A DNA stretch of 64,000 bases from Nocardiopsis sp. FR4 (lineage in GTDB: Bacteria; Actinomycetota; Actinomycetes; Streptosporangiales; Streptosporangiaceae): the NCBI RefSeq assembly GCF_009830945.1, contig NZ_VWVV01000029.1, positions 1-64,000 of the forward strand, in the 5' to 3' direction. The position numbers and the translations under genes were made by a program. Under the pieces are notes generated by a model, which was not told the DNA's origin, did not search any database, and saw nothing but the letters and a program-made list of their open reading frames with translations. The first letter of the stretch is position 1; each line of letters starts with the position of its first letter. Below, in pieces: positions 36,465 to 44,758 of the stretch.

Positions 36465-37655
36465 TCACGCTGCCAGGTGCATCTTTTCGTACTGCTGGTT
36501 GAGCATCTGGCGTGCTGACGCCACCGACCCCTGGAGCAGGTGCCAGTAGACACGCTCCGTGATCATCGAGTTCTTGTGCCCCATGATCCGCGCTAGCTGA
36601 GGGAGGGGCATCTTGTCCCGGATGCACCGTGCCGCGAAGTCGTGCCGCAGCCAGTGGAAGACGAACTCCTCCGGCAGCTCCGCCGCTCCCACCCCGTCCC
36701 GGAAGTCCTCATAGTAGGTGGGCCGGTGGGGGTGTGGCGCCGACTTCCCCGGGCAGAGGAACCCGTCCTCGCCGATCGAGTACGCCTCGGCGTGGTTGAT
36801 GATCTTCTCGTACAGGAAGTCGGCCACGGGAACCTCTCGGAACTCCTCGGGCTTCCGGTGCTTGAGGGGCGCCAGCGTGTTCGCCTTGAGCACCTGGCGG
36901 TTGATGCGCAGGACGTATCCCTCGTTCCCCTCGACCAGCTGATTCATGCGGACGGCGAGCGCTTCTCCGATGCGCATTCCTGCCGCGTGGCCGAAGTACA
37001 CCGAGAGCTGCCACGGCCCGTGCAGGCGGCTTGCCAGGATGTCCAACTGTTCCAGTGTCGGGGAGACGAACACGCGCGATTCCACGTGGGCGGGCAGGGC
37101 CACGTTGACGCAGGGGCTGGTCTCGATCACCTTGCTCTCGCGCAGGTCAGCGAAGACCGCGGATACCGCGATGTAGATGGTCGCGACGGTGTTGGGGGCG
37201 AATCTACCCTCGCAGTGCTTCACCAACGCCTTCACGTGCTCGCGGCTGACCTCGGTCTCTCCCAGATCTCCGAAGCGGATCCCGTCCACATGGAAGTCGT
37301 ACACGTGGTTGCGCAGGCTGTACCCGTAGTGGGCGGTCGTGCTCTCCGAGCCGATCCGGGTGGCGAGGAAGGCTTCGGCTGCTTCCTTGAAGGGGCGCTG
37401 CTTACGCTTCGGGGCCTTGACGACCTCTTCAAGGGCACGCGCTCCCTCGACCTTCTTGGCCCACCGGTTGGCTGCGCCCCAGTGGTCTCCGTCGTACTCC
37501 TTCTTCTTGAAGGTCGCGGTCTGGAGACGCGATCCGCGGCCACCGTTACGCCAGTAGACGGTGACCGTGTGGGGGCACTTCGACCAGATCCGGTCACGCT
37601 TCCTCTTGTCGGTCACTCCGTTGGCGCACTCGCAGCGCTTAGCAACCGTTGCCAT
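36465..37655 (-). CDS. Tyrosine site-specific integrase
   Basis: A 396-aa phage-type integrase. The N-terminal ~85 residues include a Cys/Lys/Arg-rich arm-binding region, residues ~88-185 are the core-binding SAM-like domain, and the catalytic domain has Arg228 (AAGMRIGEAL), His334-x-x-Arg337 (HWLRHDF), His360 (MGHKN) and Tyr370 (RVYWHLL). It overlaps the excisionase stop by one base (TGATG), so the two are translationally coupled. It presumably recombines the element with the 3' end of arc. Confidence 0.95.
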   Translation of the reverse strand: MATVAKRCECANGVTDKRKRDRIWSKCPHTVTVYWRNGGRGSRLQTATFKKKEYDGDHWGAANRWAKKVEGARALEEVVKAPKRKQRPFKEAAEAFLATRIGSESTTAHYGYSLRNHVYDFHVDGIRFGDLGETEVSREHVKALVKHCEGRFAPNTVATIYIAVSAVFADLRESKVIETSPCVNVALPAHVESRVFVSPTLEQLDILASRLHGPWQLSVYFGHAAGMRIGEALAVRMNQLVEGNEGYVLRINRQVLKANTLAPLKHRKPEEFREVPVADFLYEKIINHAEAYSIGEDGFLCPGKSAPHPHRPTYYEDFRDGVGAAELPEEFVFHWLRHDFAARCIRDKMPLPQLARIMGHKNSMITERVYWHLLQGSVASARQMLNQQYEKMHLAA

Positions 37656-37837
37656 CAGAGCACGTTCCTGTTCAGGAAGTCCTCGACGTTGCGCTCACGG
37701 AAACGCAGGTGGCGGCCGACCTTGATACCCCTCAACCCCCACTCACGCCACCTGTCGTAGATGGTCTTCTTGGGAACGCTGAGGTAGGCGGCTACATCGT
37801 CCGGCGTGAGGAGACGGTTGGAACCTCCAAGTGACAC
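37655..37837 (-). CDS. Excisionase-like helix-turn-helix protein
   Basis: A 60-aa MerR/Xis-type DNA-binding protein (LLTPDDVAAYLSVPKKTIYD, then GIKVGRHLRFRERNVEDFL). It should bind near the attachment site and steer the integrase toward excision. GTG start; coupled to the integrase. Confidence 0.88.
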   Translation of the reverse strand: MSLGGSNRLLTPDDVAAYLSVPKKTIYDRWREWGLRGIKVGRHLRFRERNVEDFLNRNVL

Positions 37838-37854
37838 GGGGGCTCGCTTTCTAG

Positions 37855-38409
37855 CTAGTCAGGTTCTGGGCTCTCGCCCATCTGATCGGGTCGTGTGGTG
37901 CTCTTCGCCCTCTCCTGAGGGGTCTCTCCGAAGTCGGTCAGCCACCGGACCGCCCCATCCACGTCGTGGTACGGAGGGATGCCCTCCGGACGCGAGTACA
38001 GGTGGAAGTCCAACAGGTGACGGCGCAACGTCTCCGGGTCACGGGTGGTACTCAGGGGCCACTGGCCGTCGAGCCACCGCCAAGCATCGTGGGCCGGGAC
38101 TGTCCCGACCCCAGTCACCTCTACCTCGCCCTGGGCGGTCGGTGGAAGCAGGAGGGTCGAGGGCGTCACGTGGAACGCTGCGGCCAGGGCCAGGAGATCG
38201 TCCACGTCAACGCGGCGCTTCCCGTGCTCGATCCGGGTGATCGCTCCGGGGATGGTCGGACGTCCGTGATCCTCTGTGAGGCGCCGGGCGAGTTCGGTCG
38301 TGCTGAGGTTGCGCAGTGCTCGGAGGCGGCGCACGTTGGCGGCGACCTGATGCCCGGTGGGGCCGAGATCGTTGGATCGTCGCGCCTGCTGGGGTTGGTT
38401 TTCGCTCAT
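37855..38409 (-). CDS. XRE family transcriptional regulator
   Basis: A 184-aa regulator with a helix-turn-helix at about residues 20-80 (NVRRLRALRNLSTTELARRL, PGAITRIEHGKRRVDVDDL) and an unassigned C-terminal part that includes HDAWRWLDGQWPL. It sits just upstream of the excisionase-integrase pair on the same strand, so it may control excision. The start at 38409 (MSENQPQ) avoids an upstream Glu/Ala extension. Confidence 0.85.
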   Translation of the reverse strand: MSENQPQQARRSNDLGPTGHQVAANVRRLRALRNLSTTELARRLTEDHGRPTIPGAITRIEHGKRRVDVDDLLALAAAFHVTPSTLLLPPTAQGEVEVTGVGTVPAHDAWRWLDGQWPLSTTRDPETLRRHLLDFHLYSRPEGIPPYHDVDGAVRWLTDFGETPQERAKSTTRPDQMGESPEPD

Positions 38410-38522
38410 CTTGAGAGTGTCCCATCGCAACATGGCCGGGGCCGCTTCCTCCTCTCTCATGTAGCGTTCTCATTCATCACGCTTGAATCTTATACCATCT
38501 TGGTAGAAGCTTGGGTCATAAA

Positions 38523-38547
38523 GGTGGGGGTGCGAAGCACCCCCACC
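38523..38547. terminator. Hairpin between XRE and SpdB-like genes
   Basis: GGTGGGGGTGC (38523-38533) and GCACCCCCACC (38537-38547) form a perfect 11-bp stem with a 3-base loop. It lies in the leader of the rightward gene and may attenuate it. Confidence 0.55.
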
Positions 38548-38625
38548 AGAAGAACGCCCCGGTGCGGCGATTGCGACGCCGCTCCGGGGCTCTACCCGAA
38601 CCCCTGAGACCGCAGGAGTCGAGTC

Positions 38626-39699
38626 GTGTCCGATCGTATCCCCGCCGCCCTTACAGCGGCAGCCTCCATCCCCTGGTGGGATCTCACACCCGCCCTCGTG
38701 GGCCTCGCCCTCATCCTCCTAACCGCAACCAAGCTCGCCGCGGCCGGGGTCAAAGCGATACGCGACCTCCCCGAAGACCAACGCGACGACCTCGTCCAAC
38801 TCCTCCTTACTGTCGCCTTCCTCATCGTCGTCGGCATGCTGGTGGCCGAAGGCATCATCGGATTCGCCCGTGACGAGATGGGCCTCGGCCCTGTGCTTTC
38901 CGTCGCGGTGTTCCTCGGTATCGACGGCGTGGCCGGGTTCTTCGCCCACACCGCCTACCGATGGGCGAAGGTCGGCGGTAAAGCCCTGTTCCCCCGGGCC
39001 ATGGTCATCCTCATCATCACCGGGTCCGCCTGGTTCCAGTGGATCCACGCCGCCGACCTCGCCTTGGCCGCGCAGGTCGCCCGCGCGGGGATGCCCCTCA
39101 TCGCCGCCCTCCTCCTCGAAACCCTCCTCGTCTCCCGCAGGACGGCATGGAAGCAGGCCCAGACCAACAGCGGCTCCTCGGTCCCCCGAGCACGGTGGAT
39201 GTGGGACCCCATCGGGTCAGCCGGAATTACCCGACGCATGCAACTGTGGGCCGTGCCCGGCTGGGAGGACGCCCTCGAACTCCACATGATCCGGCTCGAA
39301 GCGATCCGGCGACTTCGTAGAGAGTTCGGCCCGTTCTGGTCCCGGAAGGTGCCCGCTCACATCGCGGTCCGTCTCCAGAAGGGATTCCGGGTTCAGGAGG
39401 CCGCCGACATGGTGGACACGATCATCACCGAGCACCAGGCTCACAAAGGCGGCACCGAACTTCCGCCCGAGCTTCCTCCCGCGCGTGACCCTCGCGTCTT
39501 CAACAAAGCGGTCGAGTACTACGCCCAGGCGGTCATCGGTGGCCGGGAACTTCCCTCCGAGCGTGGGTTGTGTGAGGCCTTCGACGTTCCCACGACAAAC
39601 CGCCGCTGGGCCAAGCAGGTCATGAAGGCCGCCGAGGCGCGCGCGGACGAGCACAGCACGCCAGCTTCTCCCCATGCCCACCGCCCCCTTCTCACCTGA
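38626..39699 (+). CDS. DUF2637/SpdB-like membrane protein
   Basis: A 357-aa protein with four hydrophobic segments in the first ~160 residues (LTPALVGLALILLTATKLAA, then LLLTVAFLIVVGMLVAEGII, and two more to 165) and a basic cytosolic C-terminal part with ERGLCEAFDVPTTNRRWAKQ. Such proteins are common on actinobacterial integrative elements and phages, where SpdB-type proteins aid plasmid spread; the role here is inferred from that family. AGGAG precedes the GTG start; a terminator follows. Confidence 0.72.
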   Translation: MSDRIPAALTAAASIPWWDLTPALVGLALILLTATKLAAAGVKAIRDLPEDQRDDLVQLLLTVAFLIVVGMLVAEGIIGFARDEMGLGPVLSVAVFLGIDGVAGFFAHTAYRWAKVGGKALFPRAMVILIITGSAWFQWIHAADLALAAQVARAGMPLIAALLLETLLVSRRTAWKQAQTNSGSSVPRARWMWDPIGSAGITRRMQLWAVPGWEDALELHMIRLEAIRRLRREFGPFWSRKVPAHIAVRLQKGFRVQEAADMVDTIITEHQAHKGGTELPPELPPARDPRVFNKAVEYYAQAVIGGRELPSERGLCEAFDVPTTNRRWAKQVMKAAEARADEHSTPASPHAHRPLLT

Positions 39700-39763
39700 G
39701 AGCGAGTGCGTGGATCGGGGTTTGTGGATTGGAACCCTCCCTGATCTGCGCATAGCAGCCTGA

Positions 39764-39794
39764 GCAGGGCCCGCCGGTGTTCCGGCGGGCCCCT
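39764..39794 (+). terminator. Terminator after SpdB-like gene
   Basis: CAGGGGCCCGCCGG-type stem: CAGGGCCCGCCGG pairs with CCGGCGGGCCCCTG around a short TGTT loop, about 65 bases after the stop. Confidence 0.7.
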
Positions 39795-39952
39795 GTTGCT
39801 TCCGGTCATCTCACGACCCCGTGATGGCAGCATCTACGGACCTTAAGCGGCGGACCCCATCCCAACGGGACGCTACGGAAAGCGACAGCCGCCGAAGCCT
39901 ATGAGCTGTCTGTGGCGCTGCGAGGTATTGGCTGCACCGCGCCGGTCACGGT

Positions 39953-39984
39953 GGAGGGCTGCTCTCTGTAGAGAGCAGCCCTCC
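39953..39984 (-). terminator. Terminator of the minus-strand membrane module
   Basis: GGAGGGCTGCTCTC (39953-39966), loop TGTA, GAGAGCAGCCCTCC (39971-39984): a perfect 14-bp stem downstream of the PAP2-like gene. A second small hairpin (TTGCCGC/GCGGCAA) lies between it and the stop. Confidence 0.8.
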
Positions 39985-40019
39985 GGATTGCCGCAGAGCG
40001 GCAATGGTCCTCATCTGGT

Positions 40020-40628
40020 TCAGTTCAGCATCTGGAAGACGAACCCGGCGACCGTTGCGCCTAGCACCGCACCGGCCAGAGTCTGGGCGGCGGTGTGGTC
40101 ACGGAGACGTACTCGGGACCACGCCACCAGCGCGACCGCCGGAACGGTGACCGCCATGTAGGGACCGTAGGTCAGCATCAGGATGACCGCCACGCCACCA
40201 GCGACCGCGGTGTGCACGGAGATCTTCCATCGGGCGGTGACCGTGACCCCGAGGGTGATGAACAGTGTGGCTAGCATCGCGACGACGAGGGCCACCAGCG
40301 GCTGGGGACCGTCCAGCACGGCGAGCGTGGTGATACCGCCGATGACGCACACGATGATGATGAGCAGCGGGACGAGCCGCTGTTTGCGCTCCCCGACGTG
40401 GTGGTCGGTCCACCAACCGACGCGGGCACCGGCGATGAGGATCGCGTAGGGGATGATGCCGCAGAACAAGGCGGCGAGGATTCCCCAGCCGAGGCCGGCG
40501 AGGCCGGGGGCGGCGTGCCATCCCACGGCCAGCAGGATGACGACCACCAGGATTCCTGGGGCGCAGACCTCGGTGATGATGCGGGCAGCTCGGCCGCTGG
40601 CGCTGCGGGCCGGTGTCGTCGTCTTCAT
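40020..40628 (-). CDS. PAP2-like membrane protein
   Basis: A 202-aa protein with about six membrane segments. The second half echoes the PAP2 phosphatase signatures: KISVHTAVAGG in place of PSGH, and SRVRLRDHTAAQTLAGAVLG in place of SRxxxxxHxxxD, with Gln for the final Asp. Activity is therefore doubtful; a role in binding or cleaving lipid phosphates is possible. It overlaps the preceding gene by four bases (ATGA), so it is the last gene of a coupled operon. Confidence 0.65.
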   Translation of the reverse strand: MKTTTPARSASGRAARIITEVCAPGILVVVILLAVGWHAAPGLAGLGWGILAALFCGIIPYAILIAGARVGWWTDHHVGERKQRLVPLLIIIVCVIGGITTLAVLDGPQPLVALVVAMLATLFITLGVTVTARWKISVHTAVAGGVAVILMLTYGPYMAVTVPAVALVAWSRVRLRDHTAAQTLAGAVLGATVAGFVFQMLN

Positions 40629-41839
40629 AGTTGGGTTGACTCCTGGAGTCCGGGTGTGGGCAAGGGAAAGGCTTCGGCAAGGTCGCGGACGGCGCGTGAG
40701 CGGTAGGCGCGCGCGATGCGGCGCAACCGCTTCACCTCATCGCTGAGCCATTCCTCGCTGGTGCTCTCCGCGTCTGCGCGCGAGGTCGCGCAGTCGGCCT
40801 CGTCGACAGTTCCGGGCACCCCGGTCGCCTTGGCGCGCAGTGCGACGCGCCACCGGCATGCCTCGATGAAGGCTTCGGCCTCTGTCACAGGCATGTCGCT
40901 CTGGCTCGCTGCCTTCGTGGCGAGGTCGTCGACGTCGGCCTGCATACTGCCGTGCAGAGCGAGAACCCCGTCTTCGATCTCGACTGCGCAGCGGTACAGG
41001 CGAAGCTGGGTGTCCCAGCGGGGGGTGTATTCCCTGTTCAAGACTACGTCGGGGCTCTGAGTGCTGATCTCTTTCCAGAGCGGACGCAGGTCGGCCAGGG
41101 CGCGCAGGTCCTGTACCTTGCCGATCGCAGCGCCGACAGCAGGAGCGGGGAGCGTGGTCCCGACGACGACCAGCAGCAAGGAGAGGTCGAGCAGCACGGT
41201 GTTGGCCACTGCTGTGGCATCGGGGCTCAGCGGTGTTCCTGGTCCGTCTGGGAGGCTGCCCACCATGAAGCCGAGCTTGTTGGCGGCGTAAAGGAGGCCC
41301 ACGGTGGTGCCGATCCCGCTCAAGGTGAGGCCGACCCGCAGTCGCCCGCCTGGTGCCTGCCGGGCCTGTCGGAGGAAGAGCCGGGTGGCCAGGGCGAGCA
41401 TGGTGCCGAGATGGGTGAGCCAGGCGCCCCAGTAGACCAAGGATGCGACGGTGCCACCCACGCCAAGGAGAAAGTCGCCGTCTGGGGTTCGGGGGATGGT
41501 GGGGAGCGCGGCCATCATGATCGTGACCATCAGCACGGTGAACGCGTAGCGGATGTGACGGTCACGACGCGGGTTGCTGCTGCCTCCGAGCATCCGCGCG
41601 ACGAACTCCAGCACGGCCGCGGTCATGACGGCACCCGCGAGGTGTTTGGGCACGGTCAGCAGGACCGCCAGGTCGAATTGTCGAAGGAGGTCTTCGGCCT
41701 GAGGAGTGCGCACTGTCGTGACGATCGCCAAACAAAAGAACGCGATCACCAGCGGACGCTGGTTGGGGTGTTTCACGGCTTTGGGTGCACGCCAAGCGAC
41801 CACAATCCACAAAAGCAGTGGAACCACTAGGTTACTCAT
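40625..41839 (-). CDS. MAB_1171c-like multi-pass membrane protein
   Basis: A 404-aa protein: seven or so membrane helices in residues 1-235, then a ~165-residue cytosolic domain (LWKEISTQSPDVVLNREY, CAVEIEDGVLALHGSM). It resembles the MAB_1171c/DUF6545 family of putative transporters or sensors, which in actinobacteria sits beside XRE and HExxH genes as here. Biochemical role unknown. It overlaps both neighbours by four bases. Confidence 0.7.
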   Translation of the reverse strand: MSNLVVPLLLWIVVAWRAPKAVKHPNQRPLVIAFFCLAIVTTVRTPQAEDLLRQFDLAVLLTVPKHLAGAVMTAAVLEFVARMLGGSSNPRRDRHIRYAFTVLMVTIMMAALPTIPRTPDGDFLLGVGGTVASLVYWGAWLTHLGTMLALATRLFLRQARQAPGGRLRVGLTLSGIGTTVGLLYAANKLGFMVGSLPDGPGTPLSPDATAVANTVLLDLSLLLVVVGTTLPAPAVGAAIGKVQDLRALADLRPLWKEISTQSPDVVLNREYTPRWDTQLRLYRCAVEIEDGVLALHGSMQADVDDLATKAASQSDMPVTEAEAFIEACRWRVALRAKATGVPGTVDEADCATSRADAESTSEEWLSDEVKRLRRIARAYRSRAVRDLAEAFPLPTPGLQESTQL

Positions 41840-42390
41840 TTTTCCTGTTCTTCTTCCGCACCCAGGGTTCCTTGCAGGCGCCGCAGAGGCCCGTGCAGCG
41901 ATTCCGGAGCCGGACTGTCGATTGCTTGCCCGAGAATGGTTGCTGTCATTTCAGCCTGCTGCTCTTCTACACTGTCGTATCTCGCGCGTTTGCGTAGTAG
42001 CATCCGACGGACGGTTTCCAGTGGGAGGTTGGGGAACAGTTCGGCAAGCGCACTATCGCCCACGAGGAGTTGGTGCTCCCAGAGCATGTGTGCGATTTCG
42101 TGGAGCACGATATGGCGCTGATGGGTCTTTGAAGTTCCCGCCGCATAGAATATGTGATCGGCCTCGCCGCTTCCGATCCAAGCACCGCACACCTGTTCAG
42201 ACGCCCTCCAGGGGTGGAGGTGAATCCTACGGCCGCGCCGATCCTCAAGGGCTCCCAGGAAATCAGAGAGCGAGCGTGAATCTGGAAGCTCTAGATGCAG
42301 GGAGGTCAACTTATCCCTACACTGATCGTAGAGTTCCCCATTTGCTGCCCCTTGGGACGACGAAGATCGACGCCCACCCGGACAGAACAT
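41836..42390 (-). CDS. ImmA/IrrE-like HExxH peptidase
   Basis: A 184-aa predicted zinc peptidase. HEIAH at residues 97-101 is the zinc motif; WIGSGEADHIFYAAG precedes it as in ImmA-type proteins. ImmA proteases cleave XRE-type repressors of mobile elements, and an XRE repressor gene lies directly upstream here. The start at 42390 is chosen over one nine codons upstream. A TATAAA at about 42486-42491 on the minus strand in the AT-rich gap may be its -10. Confidence 0.75.
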   Translation of the reverse strand: MFCPGGRRSSSSQGAANGELYDQCRDKLTSLHLELPDSRSLSDFLGALEDRRGRRIHLHPWRASEQVCGAWIGSGEADHIFYAAGTSKTHQRHIVLHEIAHMLWEHQLLVGDSALAELFPNLPLETVRRMLLRKRARYDSVEEQQAEMTATILGQAIDSPAPESLHGPLRRLQGTLGAEEEQEK

Positions 42391-42661
42391 AAAAATACCC
42401 CCGCCCCATGACCCCAACCAAAAATAAGATCAGTGACGCAAGAAAAGCACTAGTTCACATACTTAATACGAATGCGGTAGAACTATTTATACAGCCTTAG
42501 CTCACGCCAAAGGCAGCCCAAATGGCTCCACATCGACACGCGAAGCATGCCAATGGGAGTCGTGAAAGAACTTACCCCTCCTGGATCATCATGCCAGGCC
42601 AGAGCAGCGCACAAAACCAGATAAAGGGTGAGCTTTCGCTCTTTTGTAAAGGTTTTATATA
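42391..42661. promoter_or_regulatory. AT-rich gap upstream of the HExxH gene
   Basis: About 270 bases, clearly AT-richer than the surroundings, without a supported gene. It probably holds the promoter for the three-gene minus-strand operon. Confidence 0.45.
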
Positions 42662-43351
42662 TTACTTGTCTCGTTTATGTTCCGCGCTCGACAGACCTTC
42701 GATCTCTCGTGCCGACTCGACCATGCGCGCGAGGGAATCAAGGCTTCGAGGAGAGAGGCCAGCCGCACGCAGAGCAAGGTTCTTGACTCCGGTGTCGCGC
42801 AGGGCTGCGAGCAGGGCAAGCTCCCTCTCCACCTCTACTGCGACCGTGTCGTCGGTGAAGTAGGACGTGGGCACCCCGAAGATCGACGCGAGGCCGGCCT
42901 CGATGCCCTCCGGTGCGCCCTGCCATGTCTCGGTCAGCGCCTCTACTTGGCCCACCGTGATGTCGATGCCGCCTTGGCGCAGTTCCTTGGCGAGGTCCCG
43001 AAAGGTGTAGGGGTGCCCGCTCTTGGTGTGAACGACGCGGAGCAGGAAGGCGAGCCGCGTTGGTTGCGACTGAACGATGGCGCGGACCGCAGGAGTCGGA
43101 GTCTTGCCTTCACGCGCTTGCTCGTACCCGCCGATGTCCCATCCTGCGGCCTCTTCGATCCGGGCGATCGTGTCTGGACGGGGACTGCTGGTCCCGTAGC
43201 GGATGTTGCGCAGGGCCTGGTCAGACTTGCCGATCGCTTCGGCGAACTCGGCGAGGGTGAGGCTTTGGTCTTCGCAGGCTCGTGACAGGGCTCTGTCGAA
43301 TCGGTAGGCCCCCCAGTTCGCATAGGGGGGCGGCGGGGCTTCGTTGGTCAT
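42662..43351 (-). CDS. XRE family repressor of the element
   Basis: A 229-aa regulator with a helix-turn-helix at about residues 20-75 (ACEDQSLTLAEFAEAIGKSD, then IRYGTSSPRPDTIARIEEAAG) and a C-terminal domain of unknown fold. It is divergent from a second small XRE gene across an array of five AACTTGGG-type half or full sites, the arrangement of a phage repressor/cro pair. It lies upstream of the ImmA-like peptidase gene. The ATG at 43351 is preferred. Confidence 0.82.
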   Translation of the reverse strand: MTNEAPPPPYANWGAYRFDRALSRACEDQSLTLAEFAEAIGKSDQALRNIRYGTSSPRPDTIARIEEAAGWDIGGYEQAREGKTPTPAVRAIVQSQPTRLAFLLRVVHTKSGHPYTFRDLAKELRQGGIDITVGQVEALTETWQGAPEGIEAGLASIFGVPTSYFTDDTVAVEVERELALLAALRDTGVKNLALRAAGLSPRSLDSLARMVESAREIEGLSSAEHKRDK

Positions 43352-43373
43352 GGCCCCATGGTAGCGCGCCATG

Positions 43374-43478
43374 CCCAAGTTTGGCCGTAACTTGGGGGCA
43401 AGTTCCACTACTCTCCGTGCAACTTGGGTTTCCGACTGGCTTTACTTGGGGCAAGTTACTTTGAACTTGGCCCAAGTT
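43374..43478. promoter_or_regulatory. Operator array, AACTTGGGGCAAGTT type
   Basis: Sites: CCCAAGTT at 43374-43381, AACTTGGGGGCAAGTT at 43389-43404, AACTTGGG at 43421-43428, ACTTGGGGCAAGT at 43444-43456 and the perfect palindrome AACTTGGCCCAAGTT at 43464-43478. The last two are 21 bp apart centre to centre. The last overlaps the promoter TTGAAC (43461-43466) with 17-base spacer to TACGCT (43484-43489). Confidence 0.85.
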
Positions 43479-43495
43479 GGGCATACGCTGGCTTC

Positions 43496-43777
43496 ATGCT
43501 TGACACCATCCCTCCTGGCGTGGACGGCGACCAGCTACACCTGGCTCGCCGCCAGCGGAAGCTCTCCATGCGCCGACTGGCAGAGGCTGCGGGCCGCGAC
43601 CCGTGGCATCTCTACAAGGTGGAGCAGAAGCAGCGCTCCCTCAGCCTCCCCGTCTACATCGACGTGTGCAGGGCCTTCGATATCCCCGTGGGTGCACCGC
43701 TGACCTACAGCGGGCCCCGAAGGTTCAACGAGGTGATTCCCACCCCTCTCAGTCAGGACTCCCACACAGGGACGTGA
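43496..43777 (+). CDS. Small XRE-type DNA-binding protein, likely leaderless
   Basis: A 93-aa protein with a helix-turn-helix (HLARRQRKLSMRRLAEAAGR, then WHLYKVEQKQRSLSLPVYID). The -10 hexamer TACGCT ends seven bases before the ATG, so transcription probably begins at the start codon itself and there is no ribosome binding site, as for several phage and plasmid repressors. It faces the larger XRE gene across the operator array and is a good candidate for a Cro-like or second repressor. Confidence 0.82.
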   Translation: MLDTIPPGVDGDQLHLARRQRKLSMRRLAEAAGRDPWHLYKVEQKQRSLSLPVYIDVCRAFDIPVGAPLTYSGPRRFNEVIPTPLSQDSHTGT

Positions 43778-43882
43778 CGGGAACCGTCACCGTTTACCTG
43801 CAAGAACGTCGCACAGATCACGCTTGGTCCACATGGTCCACCTCCTGGACCGTCCGGACCGCCGAACGAGAAACGAGAACCA

Positions 43883-44275
43883 GTGAACGGTTCGGGCCGT
43901 CCCAGCCCTACCTGGCACCCGCCGACTCCTTCTGACGTCATCCGTTCCATGCAGCAGCGCTCCCAGGACCTGGACGCGGCCAGCCGGGACACGCGGAAAC
44001 TCGCGACCCGATACGCGGAGGCGCGTCAGGAGTTTCGCGTCGCCCAGGCGCGGGCCGTGCTGCGCAGCGTGGGCCAGGGCAGTGTGAAGGACCGCGAGGC
44101 GCGCGTCACCCTGGCCGTGGTGGACGAGCAGTTCGAGATGGACCTGGCCGAGCAGGAACTCAAGGCCGCCCGAGATCACATCGGGACCCTGCGAGCGCAG
44201 CTCAGCGCTGACCAGTCCATCGGCGCGTGGCTGCGCGCCGAGGCTTCCCTCCCTGGTTCCACCTGGGGGGCGTGA
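43883..44275 (+). CDS. Hypothetical coiled-coil protein
   Basis: A 130-aa, mostly helical, polar protein (SMQQRSQDLDAASRDTRKLA onward to about residue 110 looks coiled-coil). Not recognised. GTG start with GAGAA upstream; its stop overlaps the next start (TGATG). Part of the rightward early operon of the element. Confidence 0.65.
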   Translation: MNGSGRPSPTWHPPTPSDVIRSMQQRSQDLDAASRDTRKLATRYAEARQEFRVAQARAVLRSVGQGSVKDREARVTLAVVDEQFEMDLAEQELKAARDHIGTLRAQLSADQSIGAWLRAEASLPGSTWGA

Positions 44276-44592
44276 TGCAGCTTTCTCTCATCGATGAGGC
44301 GGGTGTGGAGGAGGGACGTCGCCTGCGTGAGGAGGCGCTCGCTGGCGCGTCCGCGGATGGGTGGGACAACGCGGTAATCGACCAGGCGATCAGGTTCTTC
44401 GCGGCCAGTGGGCGACGCTTCTCCGCGAACGACGTCCGGCCTCTGCTTCCCCTGGTCCGCAGGGCCGCGATCGGTGCTCGGTTCATGGCGGCGTCCCGTC
44501 GCGGCGTGATCCGGCGCGTGGACTCGACCCCGAGCACCGACCCGGGCACGCACGCTCACCGGATCACGGTGTGGGAGGGGACCGGCATGTAG
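44275..44592 (+). CDS. Hypothetical winged-helix-like protein
   Basis: A 105-aa cytosolic protein (AIRFFAASGRRFSANDVRPL, FMAASRRGVIRRVDS) whose helical pattern with a basic turn suggests a winged helix; no family recognised. It overlaps the preceding gene by one base and has GGGGGG as ribosome binding site. Confidence 0.65.
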   Translation: MQLSLIDEAGVEEGRRLREEALAGASADGWDNAVIDQAIRFFAASGRRFSANDVRPLLPLVRRAAIGARFMAASRRGVIRRVDSTPSTDPGTHAHRITVWEGTGM

Positions 44593-44660
44593 TGGTCCGA
44601 TTGGACCGGCAGGGGCCATCCCCTCGGCCCAACCGGTTCAGGAGAACCAACCCCACCATA

Positions 44661-44673
44661 GGAACAATGTTCC
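44661..44673. promoter_or_regulatory. Operator GGAACANTGTTCC, copy 1, with promoter
   Basis: GGAACAATGTTCC followed by GGAACC. Downstream lies TTGCGC (44683-44688), a 16-base spacer and TTAGCT (44705-44710), a likely promoter for the gene at 44759. The same 13-bp palindrome recurs at 50405 and 52181. Confidence 0.7.
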
Positions 44674-44758
44674 GGAACCCTGTTGCGCTTCTGCGGGGGT
44701 TGCCTTAGCTTCTGACCTGCCCCGGGGACCAGCCCCGACAGAAGCAAAGGCAACCGCC

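Noticed and set aside
43774..43935. A 53-codon frame starting at the GTG overlapping the XRE stop
   Set aside because: It overlaps the better supported gene at 43883 by about 50 bases and has a Thr/Arg/Trp-rich, shadow-like composition.
44661..44673. GGAACAATGTTCC as a LexA (SOS) box
   Set aside because: Actinobacterial LexA boxes have GAAC-N4-GTTC; here the spacer is three bases.
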